Of a DNA stretch of 64,000 nt, positions 38,614 to 49,555 are shown piece by piece. A program made the translations under genes and the position numbers. The notes below the pieces were generated by a model. It was not told the origin of the DNA, ran no database searches, and worked only from the letters and a program-made list of their open reading frames with translations. Each line of letters opens with the position of its first letter. Within the stretch, counting starts at the first letter, position 1. The stretch is taken from NCBI GenBank assembly GCA_963744275.1, contig CAVUSX010000021.1:310001-374000 (forward strand). Direction: 5' to 3'. This DNA is from VAZQ01 sp963744275 (GTDB lineage Bacteria; Pseudomonadota; Alphaproteobacteria; Rhizobiales; Xanthobacteraceae).

Positions 38614-38786
38614 GCCCGCGGACGCAGCCCCGCGGCCGGCCGGCATGCTATTCTGCGCCGAGCGGGTGGGTAACGGTCGGGCCACCCGCCCCCGCGTGCA
38701 TGGATGACCGCTGATCGATCGCGGAGCCCGGCCCCGGTTTTGCTTCAATTGGCTGTTCATCAGTGGCTCGAATTTTGGAGAAAGAG

Positions 38787-39578
38787 ATGCGCATCCACCG
38801 TTTCGGCTTGACCGTCCTCGCCGCCGCCTTCGTGACCGCCGGCGCGCTCGCCGCCACCCCCGTGCTGGCGCAGCAACCCGCGCCCGGCCAGCAGCCCCCG
38901 CCGCTGGCGCCGCCCAAGCCCTACAAGCCGGTCTCCATCAAGCTGCCGGTTCCGGTGGCCGATCCGGCCTTCGTGACGTTCCGCAAGCAGTTCGGTGACA
39001 TCGCGCAGAAGAAGGACCGCGCTGCGCTCGCCAAGCTGGTGGCCGCGAGCTTCTTCTTCATCAACGGCGAGAAGGATGCGGCCGACAAGAAGAAGCCCGG
39101 CATCGACAACCTCGCCAAGGCGCTCGGCCTGGACGGCAAGGACGCGCCCGCCGGTTGGGCGACGCTCGCCGAATACGCCAAGGAACCCACGGCAGAGCCC
39201 GACGAGGAGCACAAGGGCGTGCTGTGCGCCCCGGCCGATCCGGCCTTCGACGAGAACGCCGCCGAGGCGCTCGCCAAGGAGACCCAGACCGATCCGGGCG
39301 ATTGGGGGTATCCGGCCAAGGACGGCGTCGAGGTGCGTTCGGCCGGCAAGGCCGACGCCCCGGTCACCGACAAGCTCGGTCTCTACCTGGTGCGGGTCTA
39401 TCCGGACGAATCCCCGGCCGCCGCCGTGCAGGGGCCCGACTTCATCCGCGTGGTGCTGCCGTCCGGCAAGACCGGCTATGTGGCGGGCGACCAGCTGTTG
39501 TCGCTCGGCAACGAGCAATTGTGCTACGTCAAGGATGGGGCCAACTGGAAGATCGCCGGCTTCATCAGCGGTCAGTAG
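38787..39578 (+). CDS. Secreted hypothetical protein with C-terminal SH3-like domain
   Basis: 263 residues from ATG 38787, with TTGGAGAAAGAG upstream. Signal peptide (LTVLAAAFVTAGALAATPVLAQ), a Pro/Gln-rich linker, then a globular part. The C-terminal 80 residues (GVEVRSAGKADAPVTDKLG to GKTGYVAGDQLLSLGNEQL) resemble a bacterial SH3-like domain. I know similar uncharacterised proteins in Bradyrhizobiaceae. Function not assigned. Confidence 0.75.
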   Translation: MRIHRFGLTVLAAAFVTAGALAATPVLAQQPAPGQQPPPLAPPKPYKPVSIKLPVPVADPAFVTFRKQFGDIAQKKDRAALAKLVAASFFFINGEKDAADKKKPGIDNLAKALGLDGKDAPAGWATLAEYAKEPTAEPDEEHKGVLCAPADPAFDENAAEALAKETQTDPGDWGYPAKDGVEVRSAGKADAPVTDKLGLYLVRVYPDESPAAAVQGPDFIRVVLPSGKTGYVAGDQLLSLGNEQLCYVKDGANWKIAGFISGQ

Positions 39579-39587
39579 AAGAGGCGA

Positions 39588-39690
39588 GTGGCGAATAGCG
39601 AATAGAGTGAGTAGAGAGTGGTGAGTGGTGAGTGGTGAGTAGGGTAGCTAAACTCCTCACTACTCACCGCTCACCATTCGCCCCTCTCCG
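39588..39690. repeat. Inverted array of 7-base units (family E)
   Basis: GTGAGTGGTGAGTGGTGAGT units on the left face CTCACTACTCACC on the right around a short core (GGGTAGCTAAACTCC). Similar arrays lie at 59712-59818 and 61742-61880. The two arms can pair as a long hairpin. Confidence 0.75.
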
Positions 39691-39705
39691 CCCCCGAGCC
39701 CACAC

Positions 39706-40647
39706 ATGATCATCGAGAACCAGGACGACGTCACCAAGGCGGTGCTGGCCGAGCTGCAGCGCGCGCCCGATGCCCGTTTCAAGGAGATCATGACGGCACT
39801 CGTGCGCCACCTGCATGCCTTCACCCGCGAGGTGAAGCTGACCGAGGCCGAGTTCCAGGCCGCCGTCGGCTATGTCATCGCGCTCGGCAAGCACACCAAC
39901 GAGACCCACAACGAGGCCGTGCTGATGTCGGGCTCGCTCGGCCTCTCGACCCTGATCTGCCTCCTCAACAACGGCGACGACGGCCAGACCGAGACCTCCG
40001 CCAACCTGCTCGGACCGTTCTGGCGCATGCATTCGCCCGCCACCCCCAACGGCGCCTCGATCGTGCGCTCGCCCACGCCCGGGCCGGCCCTATTCGTCAA
40101 TGCCTGGTTCCGCGACCGCAACCGGGCGCCGGTCGTCGGCGCCGAGGTCGACGTGTGGCATTCCTCGCCCGAAGGCTTCTACGAGAACCAGGACCCGGCG
40201 CAGGCCGACATGAACCTGCGCGGCAAGTTCGTAACCGACCAGGACGGCCACATCGCGTTCCGCAGCGTGAAGCCGGCCGGCTATCCGATCCCGATCGACG
40301 GCCCGGTCGGCGCGATGCTGCGCGCGCTCGGCCGCCACAACATGCGGCCCGCGCATCTGCATTTCCTCGCCGTCAAGGACGGCTTCAAGACGCTGGTCTC
40401 GCAGGTCTACGTCAATGACGACGAATTCCTGACGACCGACGTCCAGTTCGGCGTCACCCGCCACCTCATCGGCAACTACGTCAAGCACGAGAACGAGCGC
40501 TCGCCGGCCCCCGACGTCACCGGCCCCTGGTACTCGCTCGATTACACCTTCGTGATGGAGCCCGGCAGCGCGAAGCTGCCGCGCCCGCCGATCACCGGCA
40601 AAGCCAGCGGCGAGCGCCCGCAGATCCCGCATCTGGTGGCGACGTGA
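39706..40647 (+). CDS. Intradiol ring-cleavage dioxygenase (hydroxyquinol 1,2-dioxygenase-like)
   Basis: 313 residues. An N-terminal helical dimerisation domain (residues 1-110) is followed by the catalytic barrel. The four iron(III) ligands are visible: Tyr in SSPEGFYENQ, Tyr in PAGYPIPIDGP, and two His in RPAHLHFLAV. NLLGPFWRMHSP also matches the hydroxyquinol/catechol dioxygenase family. Length and the GFYENQ/IPIDGP sequences favour hydroxyquinol (1,2,4-trihydroxybenzene) or chlorocatechol cleavage to maleylacetate precursors. No maleylacetate reductase is adjacent. Confidence 0.9.
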   Translation: MIIENQDDVTKAVLAELQRAPDARFKEIMTALVRHLHAFTREVKLTEAEFQAAVGYVIALGKHTNETHNEAVLMSGSLGLSTLICLLNNGDDGQTETSANLLGPFWRMHSPATPNGASIVRSPTPGPALFVNAWFRDRNRAPVVGAEVDVWHSSPEGFYENQDPAQADMNLRGKFVTDQDGHIAFRSVKPAGYPIPIDGPVGAMLRALGRHNMRPAHLHFLAVKDGFKTLVSQVYVNDDEFLTTDVQFGVTRHLIGNYVKHENERSPAPDVTGPWYSLDYTFVMEPGSAKLPRPPITGKASGERPQIPHLVAT

Positions 40648-40657
40648 GGTGTTGTTC

Positions 40658-40730
40658 GTAGGATGGGTTGAGCTCTTGCGAAACCCATCAACCGCCGCCG
40701 ATGGGTTTCGCAAGAGCTCAACCCATCCTT
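40658..40730. repeat. Palindromic repeat, family B
   Basis: GTAGGATGGGTTGAGCTC and its inverse GAGCTCAACCCATCCT with a short loop. The inverse arm ends at ...CCATCC and the next bases (TTGTATTAGCG) differ from other copies, so the IS110 element appears to begin at the end of this repeat. Confidence 0.8.
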
Positions 40731-40936
40731 GTATTAGCGCAACTGTTAAACTGGGTGCGTTCCGTGAGGAATGGCCGGGCCCAGGTGGCCACCCAGGCCC
40801 GGCCGCCGATCGTCGGATCGTGACCCATCGCAGCCGTTGCGGGCTGCCTGTCGTAGCAAGATCGCGGTCGGCACTTCATCGGACCCGGATGGTTGAAGGC
40901 ACCTTGGGTTCGCATCACAAGGAAGGGTCGAGGAAG
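40731..40936 (+). ncRNA. Candidate IS110 bridge RNA region
   Basis: IS110-group elements encode a bridge RNA in the non-coding left end, upstream of the transposase. This 206-base stretch between the family B repeat and the transposase start holds a strong hairpin at about 40770-40803 (GGCCGGGCC pairing with GGCCCGGCC around GGTGGCCACC). I cannot verify the guide loops by eye. Confidence 0.35.
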
Positions 40937-41777
40937 ATGAGCAAGCATAGCATGATTTGCGCAGGTATCGATACTGGCAAACGCAAGCTCGATGTGGCGA
41001 TCAAAGGGCAAGCAGATGAGCTCCAGGTCGACAATTCGCCGGATGGCCACCGCGCCTTGTCAGGTTGGTTACGGCAACGCCGGGTCAAGCGGGTTGGGAT
41101 CGAGGCGAGCGGCGGTTATGAGCAGGCGGTCGTGGCGCATCTTCGCCGGGATAAGTTCGTGGTCGTCGTGTTCCAGCCCGCGCAGGTGCGGGCCTATGCG
41201 CAGTTTCATCTGCAACGGGCAAAGAACGACAAGATCGATGCCGCCTTGATCGCCGACTGTACGGCGGCCGTTCAGCAGATCCACGCCCCGCCGGATCCGC
41301 GCTTGGCGCCGTTTGCCAAGCATCAGACGCTGATCGAGCAGATCACCGAGGACATGTCCCGCTTCAAGAACCGCCACGAGAGCTGTCGCGAACAGCGTAT
41401 TGGGCGCCTCTGAAGCGAGGAAATCGCTCGTCTCAAGGGGATTTTCAGGAGCGAGCGAAAGCAGCTGGTCGCGGCGATCCGCCAGCATCCTGATCTCGCC
41501 GAGCGGCTCGCGCTGATCGCCAGCGTCGATGGCGTCGGCCTGGCAACCGCGGTCACCATCCTGGTGCGAATGCCCGAGATCGGCCGCGTCACCCGCGAGC
41601 AAGCCGCCGCGCTCGTGGGCCTTGCCCCTTACGACGACGACAGTGGCGATCATGTCGGAGCACGATGTATCGATGGGGGCCGCGAGCGCCTGCGCAAGAG
41701 CCTCTACAACGCTACTCTGGCGGCTTGTTTCCGTTGGAACGCGCAGCTCATCGCAATGTATGAACGTCTGAGCCGAG
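40937..41777 (+). pseudogene. IS110-family transposase, interrupted and 3'-truncated
   Basis: ATG 40937 with GAGGAAG upstream. The N-terminal RuvC-like DEDD domain is intact: Asp in CAGIDTGKRKLDVAI, Glu in VGIEASGGYE, Asp pair in KNDKIDAALIAD. A TGA at 41411-41413 interrupts the same frame, after which sequence continues (EEIARLKGIFRSERKQLV, then ASVDGVGLATAVTILVRMPE and the Tnp2 region AALVGLAPYDDDSGDHVG). The coding similarity ends near 41777, short of the usual C-terminus, where the stop of an opposed lectin gene begins. It is a dead remnant unless the TGA is a sequence error. Confidence 0.85.
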
Positions 41778-42275
41778 CTACTCGCGCTGAAATATCCACA
41801 GCTGGTTGGGCTCGCTGTCGCCGCAGTTCCAGCTCTGCACCGGCGCTCCGATCTCCTTGGAGCCGTAGCGGATGTCGAGGCAGAGGCCGTTTTGGCCCAC
41901 CAGCTTGGTGAAGTTGCCCTTGGGCTCCGACTTCCAGCTTTGATTGGCGGCGCCGGCGCACGGCCGCAGCTTGACGAGATCGCCCGGCTTGCCGCCGTCG
42001 GCATCGACGCAGAGGCCCCCGATGCTCAGATGCTTGGCGGCCGGGTCGTAGACGAACAACTGCGCCGCCCCGCTGTTGCACTCCGCCATTTGCAATCCGC
42101 TGTCCGGGACGGCGTCGCCATTGGGAACCTCGATGCAGTGGCCGCCGCCTGGCGGGGAGATTTGCAGCATGGTCGGAAAACCTTGCGCGAAAGCGCCGGG
42201 CGCTGCCCCGCCGTCCACCAGCAAGATCAGGATGGCGGCCAAAGCCGCCGCCGCCGCCCGCACAAACGAAAACAT
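41778..42275 (-). CDS. Secreted ricin B-type lectin-domain protein
   Basis: 165 residues from ATG 42275, with AGGGGGTGTC upstream. Signal peptide (ALAAILILLVDGGAAPGAFA) then one beta-trefoil domain with the ricin QxW motifs NQSWKSEPKGNF and NQLWIFQRE and the Cys pairs LCVDADGGKPGDLVKLRPC and LCLDIRYGSKEIGAPVQSWNC. Probably binds a carbohydrate outside the cell; no catalytic domain is attached. Its stop abuts the IS110 remnant. Confidence 0.88.
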   Translation of the reverse strand: MFSFVRAAAAALAAILILLVDGGAAPGAFAQGFPTMLQISPPGGGHCIEVPNGDAVPDSGLQMAECNSGAAQLFVYDPAAKHLSIGGLCVDADGGKPGDLVKLRPCAGAANQSWKSEPKGNFTKLVGQNGLCLDIRYGSKEIGAPVQSWNCGDSEPNQLWIFQRE

Positions 42276-42310
42276 GACACCCCCTGATGCCTTCGATCCT
42301 GGCCGGGACT

Positions 42311-42362
42311 GTAGCCCGCATGGAGCGAAGCGCAATGCGGGAACGGCGGACCCGGGGCTACC
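42311..42362. repeat. Inverted repeat, family D
   Basis: GTAGCCCGCATGGAGCGAAG and GCAATGCGGG match the family D element of 29649-29730; the right side is GGGGCTAC. Its end overlaps the stop of the SemiSWEET gene. Confidence 0.65.
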
Positions 42363-42618
42363 CGTGGCGCAGCTTCAGCGCCAGGATCACCAGCATGAAG
42401 GCGAGCGTGACGGCGGAGGAGCCGATCAGCGGCCAGTCCGGCAGCGCGGCGCCGTAGATCAGCCAGCACCCGACCCCGACCGCGCAGGCGAGGTTGGCCG
42501 GAAACGAGATCGCGCGGGTGTCGCGCTCGCGCACGATCTTGAGGACCTGCGGCAGCCAGCAGAAGGTCGTGAGCAGCGCGCCGGCTATTCCGACCGCATC
42601 GAGGAGGAAAGGATTCAT
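42358..42618 (-). CDS. SemiSWEET-type sugar transporter
   Basis: 86 residues with three transmembrane helices, the MtN3/saliva half-unit. The PQ-loop motif is in FCWLPQVLKIVRERDTRAIS, followed by FPANLACAVGVGCWLIYG. SemiSWEETs work as dimers and move sugars such as sucrose or glucose down their gradient in the inner membrane. It is a single gene. Confidence 0.9.
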   Translation of the reverse strand: MNPFLLDAVGIAGALLTTFCWLPQVLKIVRERDTRAISFPANLACAVGVGCWLIYGAALPDWPLIGSSAVTLAFMLVILALKLRHG

Positions 42619-42682
42619 CGCGGCCCGATAGCAGCAATTCGCTATCGGGTTTATGACAGCGCGGCGATGGCCGCGATGCTTT

Positions 42683-42787
42683 GTAGGATGGCTTGAGCTC
42701 TAAAGGGCGTTCACGCCCGTCTTCGCTGGCTATGCGAAACCCATCAACCGCCCGTGATGGGTTTCGCAAGAGCTCAACCCATCCTAC
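42683..42787. repeat. Palindromic repeat, family B
   Basis: GTAGGATGGCTTGAGCTC at the left and GAGCTCAACCCATCCTAC at the right. Between the arms is AGGGCGTTCACGCCCGTCTTCG, also found in family C at 51.06 kb, so elements of different families are mixed here. Confidence 0.75.
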
Positions 42788-42835
42788 GTGCGCCCGCCGC
42801 TTCCCTCCTCGCCGCCGGGGCCCCATATTGGGGCG

Positions 42836-45806
<2,971 letters not shown>

Positions 45807-45956
45807 GCGCCGCGATCGACCGCGCCCGTGGCCCCGGCCCTCGCTCTCGCACAAATGCATGGCTCCGGCGCACGGCGTCATTGAAAATACAATCCGAGAA
45901 CAATGGATCGCCGTCATATCGGCCTCACAGCCATGCAGCGCTGGCGGGGCTGAAGT

Positions 45957-46372
45957 GTAGGGCGCAATCGCTTTATAGCGCCAACTGCCCCGCCCCACCC
46001 ATTACATTTGAGCTCAAGCGCAAGCGGCTCCGCCGAGCGGCGCAATAAAGTGATTGCGCCCCACCAGACACACTTCGCGAGTTTCAATTTCGTGAATCCA
46101 CTGATTTGCGGTGCCCCGTCAAGCCGCAACGTCGGCAAAACGGCGCGCTGATTTCGCCCGCAAGGCCGCCGCACTTGTAGGGCGCAATCGCTTTATTGCG
46201 CCAATCGGCCCCGCCCCGCCCCATGCATTCGAGTTCAGGCACAAGGGGCTCCGCCGAGCGGCGCAATAAAGCGATTGCGCCCTACGAGACACACTTCGCG
46301 AGTTTCAATTTCGTGAATCCACTGATTTGCGGTGCCCCGTCAAGCCGCAACGTCGGCGAAACGGCGCGCAAG
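45957..46372. repeat. Tandem duplication, about 195 bases at a 220-base period, containing family A palindromes
   Basis: Copy 1 is 45957-46149 and copy 2 is 46177-46370. Each begins with the family A arm GTAGGGCGCAATCGCTTTAT, has its inverted arm about 90 bases on, then a common tail that includes CACTTCGCGAGTTTCAATTT and GTGCCCCGTCAAGCCGC. Copy 2's tail is the 3' end of the SEC-C gene; copy 1 carries a duplicate of those last ~30 coding bases. The 45807-45956 stretch has no gene. Confidence 0.85.
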
Positions 46373-46629
46373 CGCGCCGCTCACTCCCTGAAAGTAGTCG
46401 TTGCGATTGGCGCCGTCGAAGCCGCCGGACTCCAGGCAGCAGGCCTTGAAATCTTCGTCCGGAGCCGCACGGGCACAGATCGTTGCGACCGAGCTTCTCG
46501 CTCAATTCCACGTCGCCATGGACGAACCGCCGGCCGCGCTTGACCCGGGTCTCCGAGGGGAACGACTTCCGCCGCTTACGGGTGACCTCGAAAGCAACGG
46601 AGGTCTTCGAAATCGCGATGCTTGCGCAT
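46340..46629 (-). CDS. Small SEC-C motif protein (two frameshifts)
   Basis: About 95 residues after repair, from ATG 46629 with GGAGG upstream. The zinc-binding SEC-C motif is KLGRNDLCPCGSGRRFKACC, as found at the SecA C-terminus and in many small proteins, followed by LESGGFDGANRNDYFQG and RRFADVAA. Frame breaks lie near 46578 (TTTCGAG) and 46468 (ATTTCAAG); both read as a doubled third codon base (TT[TC]). It probably binds zinc and a protein partner; function unknown. Confidence 0.65.
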
Positions 46630-46825
46630 GGCACACCTCCAGCAAGAAAAGCGGCCCATTGCCGCGCGCGGGTTCTATCAGCGGCAGCGCGGTGGCACAA
46701 TCGAAATGGCCGATGGTCGCGCGCGCTGGCCTGGACCGGTCGCGGGGCCGGTATATGATCCCGCCCGGCTCCCTGGTTCGGCCGACGAGAGGACGTGGGC
46801 GGAGTTGCCCTATTCTGATGCTCAG

Positions 46826-47584
46826 ATGAAACTTCATATTTTCAGCTATCGTTACGCCCAGGAGATATTGCAGCACCCAAACAACGCCGACGCGTGGAAG
46901 GAAATTGAAGATATTCTTTCGAGCGCACCGATTTTCATATATCCGGGCAAGAGCAAAAATTCCCGGCTGCAAATTGTTCAACAGCTCATGAACACCTACT
47001 TCGATCGACGCTTCGCAGTCGATTGTGGCTGGGAGTATCATCCGCTGGCCACCGGAATTGCCGAATCGGCATTGGCGGCGGATTTCAGGAAAAAATTCCA
47101 GAAAATTACGATTCAAGCCGAAATTCAATTCGGCAATATGGCCCGCTGGTACTCGGACATCTTCAAATTTCAAACTGCTTACTCGCAATCCTTGATCCAG
47201 TGCGGTTTATGCGTCGTTCCCATGGGCGGTATGGCGCGTGCCATCGACTTGAACGTCGCTCATTACGAAAGGGCGGTCCGGGAGTTGCCGTCCGCCAATC
47301 TTTCGATCACTCTTCCGATTCTGCTGATCGGCCTGGAGCAGGATGCCGGCACCCCCGAGATCAACGTCAAGGAATGTCACTTTCCCGCTCTCAAAGAGAT
47401 AGTGGGAAAGGGCAACAACGAAAACCGGTGGCGCATCGTCAACGGCTATATGGGACGGACCCCCATGAATCAGATCGGCCCGAGTAGCCCGGTCGGACCG
47501 ATGTTGGCAGACTTGGCAGACGACGCTCTGGAAGTTGCTGTCCAAGCGGAGGAGGACACCGGCTCGGAAGACGATGCGGGGTAA
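46826..47584 (+). CDS. BglII/BstYI-like type II restriction endonuclease
   Basis: 252 residues from ATG 46826. The start MKLHIFSYRYAQEIL and DAWKEIEDILSSAP line up with my recollection of R.BglII (MKIDITDYNHADEIL, WKEIEETL). The active-site region IQAEIQFGNMARW carries the E-x-Q of BglII (VEVQFSN), with an Asp upstream in ALAADFRKKF; the Asp-to-Glu spacing is a little longer than in BglII. Later PILLIGLEQD matches the BglII PIRLVGLIED. Expected to cut AGATCT or RGATCY; exact site untested. GC and A+T-rich codons are lower than in neighbours, a sign of transfer. The methyltransferase is convergent, 95 bases away. Confidence 0.8.
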   Translation: MKLHIFSYRYAQEILQHPNNADAWKEIEDILSSAPIFIYPGKSKNSRLQIVQQLMNTYFDRRFAVDCGWEYHPLATGIAESALAADFRKKFQKITIQAEIQFGNMARWYSDIFKFQTAYSQSLIQCGLCVVPMGGMARAIDLNVAHYERAVRELPSANLSITLPILLIGLEQDAGTPEINVKECHFPALKEIVGKGNNENRWRIVNGYMGRTPMNQIGPSSPVGPMLADLADDALEVAVQAEEDTGSEDDAG

Positions 47585-47679
47585 GGCAGCCGCGCAACAA
47601 CTAAGGTATTTGGCCGACGATTTGTTGGTGACAACAGGGCCCAACGGCCACAATTGAACTTGCATTGCAACACGGCGTC

Positions 47680-48738
47680 TCAGGAAGTCGGCCTGATTGC
47701 CTTGTGTTCAACGACCTCCAAAAACGTTCGCTGTCCATTGCTCCGCGGCTGCTTGTGACCACCATACGGTTTGGCCGGATCATAGACCGGCTTGTCCATC
47801 GGACGGCTCTTGAGAACTCCTGCACGAAGCTGGCGGACTCTCTCCCGAGCGACCTCGACATATTCGGGCACGATATCGCAGCCGTATCCAACCCGCTCAT
47901 GCTTAAGGGCAGCGACGACCGCGGAGCCAACCCCCATGTAAGGATCGAGCACGGCATCGCCCCGATTGGTGAGCGAGAGAACAAGCCGTTCGACCAACTC
48001 TACGGGAAACTGGCAAGGATGAATTGTCTTCTCGACATGATTATTTTTTACGTTTGGGAAAATCCAAACGTCTCCCGGATTCTTGCCCAATGGATTGCAC
48101 GAAAGCTGGCCAGCCTTTGGCCCCTTGAAGTATTTCTTGCCGGGATACTTTGACGGAACTCGGATCGAGTTGAGATTGAAAATGTAGTCGTCACCCTTCG
48201 TGAACCAGAGAATGGTCTCGTACCGACCGGACAGTCGCTTCGAGCAGTGAAGACCGTGCTCGAAATGCCAGACAATGCGGTTCCGCAGCTTGAGCCCATG
48301 CTCACGAAAGATCGGGTAGAGCACGAGGTCCAGCGGGAATATCTCTCCCTTGTGAACGTGGTTGCCCACCTGCCAGCAAAGCGAACCGCCCGGGCGTAAC
48401 AGGCGGATGCATTCGGCGATTACCCGGCCCTGAGCTCTGATGTAGTGGTCGAGCGGGGATTTGGATTCATATTTCTTGCCGATGTTATAGGGAGGAGAGG
48501 TCACGACGAGCTGGATCGATCCGCTTTCGAGCGGCCGCATAAATTCAAGGTTGTCTTCGCACGCAATGACCGCGTCGCACTTCGACTTCGGCGCCGGCTT
48601 CAGGTTGCGAATCGCGGCCTCCACGGCGGTAGCTCGCGCCAACCCTGATTCTCGCGTTCGATTTCCCATCAGCTCGGTCTCAAGCGACTTATCAGCCATA
48701 GCAGTACCATTGTCGAAGCCGCCAATACGGTGCGCCAT
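47680..48738 (-). CDS. Type II DNA methyltransferase, beta class (probably N4-cytosine)
   Basis: 352 residues. Motif IV TSPPYNIGKKYE near residue 80 and the later SAM motif DPYMGVGSAVVAALKHERV give the beta-class order. NHVEKTIHPCQFPVELVERL is the conserved region before motif I. SPPY is found in N4-cytosine enzymes such as M.BglII and in some N6-adenine enzymes. It protects the host from the adjacent convergent endonuclease. Lower GC than the surrounding chromosome. The ATG at 48738 has GGGGA upstream; an ATG at 48699 is an alternative. Confidence 0.9.
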   Translation of the reverse strand: MAHRIGGFDNGTAMADKSLETELMGNRTRESGLARATAVEAAIRNLKPAPKSKCDAVIACEDNLEFMRPLESGSIQLVVTSPPYNIGKKYESKSPLDHYIRAQGRVIAECIRLLRPGGSLCWQVGNHVHKGEIFPLDLVLYPIFREHGLKLRNRIVWHFEHGLHCSKRLSGRYETILWFTKGDDYIFNLNSIRVPSKYPGKKYFKGPKAGQLSCNPLGKNPGDVWIFPNVKNNHVEKTIHPCQFPVELVERLVLSLTNRGDAVLDPYMGVGSAVVAALKHERVGYGCDIVPEYVEVARERVRQLRAGVLKSRPMDKPVYDPAKPYGGHKQPRSNGQRTFLEVVEHKAIRPTS

Positions 48739-48866
48739 CGGATCGTCCCCAAAAAATACAGCCCGCCCGGCTGACAGGGCACAATTCTACATTGTTCTTG
48801 TTTTGTTCTCAATAGACTTCTGGCAGGTGTGCGCCCCGTCGCGGCCCAGCCGAGCGACCCCCTCAA

Positions 48867-49145
48867 TCAGCCAGCCTCAACGTTAGGAACGCGAGGGCAC
48901 TTTCCCGGGTGCTGAAGATCTCCGATCGGTTCATAGCCGGGGGAGTCCTCGGCGCCGTCGGGCGAGAACATCACCGTGAAGGTGCCCGGGGCGCTGGGCA
49001 CCACGACGTAAGTTATATCTTCATCGTCGTACGGCTCGGTCTCGGTGTCGCAATTCGGGCAGCGATCATTGCATGCGCAAGACCATTCGTCGGTCCACTT
49101 GGTGCCACATCCGCTGCACTCGTAGTATTTTAGGCACCAAGCCAT
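48867..49145 (-). CDS. Small zinc-ribbon-like protein, unknown function
   Basis: 92 residues. Cys pairs in YYECSGCGTKWTDEWSCACN and CPNCDTETEPY look like a two-knuckle zinc ribbon in the first 35 residues; the rest is acidic with no motif. It lies just upstream of the methyltransferase on the same strand and could belong to the acquired module, for example as a controller, but has no helix-turn-helix. Confidence 0.65.
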   Translation of the reverse strand: MAWCLKYYECSGCGTKWTDEWSCACNDRCPNCDTETEPYDDEDITYVVVPSAPGTFTVMFSPDGAEDSPGYEPIGDLQHPGKCPRVPNVEAG

Positions 49146-49285
49146 ATTCTTCTCCGGTTCTTCTCCGGGGTCTGCAGCCCAGTGAAGGAAGCTTGCGGAC
49201 CCGGCGCAAGCCCGTCGCAGAAGTTACACACAACTGGTGAAAAATGGCGCAGGCGCGAAACGGTTCGCAGTCAGAAGGGCGCCTC

Positions 49286-49548
49286 ATGCGGGATTCTGTT
49301 TTGATCGTCAGCCTGCTGCTTCCGGTCTCCGCGCAGGCGCAAGTCGTCATCCCCTCGGCGCCGCCGCCGGCCGTCAATCAGGAGGGCATGAAGGACTTCT
49401 ACGTCTATGGGAACCAGATTATTCGCCGGGGGCGGAGCTGTGCGTCGTGGCGAGCGAAGGGTCGAAATCCAGCGGGCGGGCGTTCTGGAGCTTCGACAGC
49501 AAGGAGTGGCCGGCCACGCCGGGCTGGCGCTGCGGGACCGGCGGCTGA
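49286..49548 (+). CDS. Short secreted protein, unknown function (one frameshift)
   Basis: About 87 residues after repair. Starts MRDSVLIVSLLLPVSAQAQ, a signal peptide, then VVIPSAPPPAVNQEGMKDFY. The frame breaks in a G run near 49433, after which AELCVVASEGSKSSGRAFWS and GWRCGTGG read sensibly to the stop. No family is recognised. It converges with otsA. Confidence 0.5.
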
Positions 49549-49555
49549 GTTCAGG

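Larger units (their letters stand above)
37820..38786. other. Long gene-free region with two hairpin/T-run structures
   Basis: Nearly 970 bases without a supported gene. Open frames here (for example 38054-38494) have no RBS or family sequence. It contains a hairpin with a T5 run at 38358-38400 and a double hairpin with a T7 run at 38570-38613, which look like rho-independent terminators on the + strand although no + strand gene lies upstream. A small RNA ending at either site is possible. Confidence 0.5.

Noticed and set aside
41411..41413. In-frame TGA of the IS110 transposase as selenocysteine or programmed readthrough
   Set aside because: No selenocysteine element, the residue is not at an active site, and the gene also lacks its 3' end; a nonsense change or sequence error is simpler.
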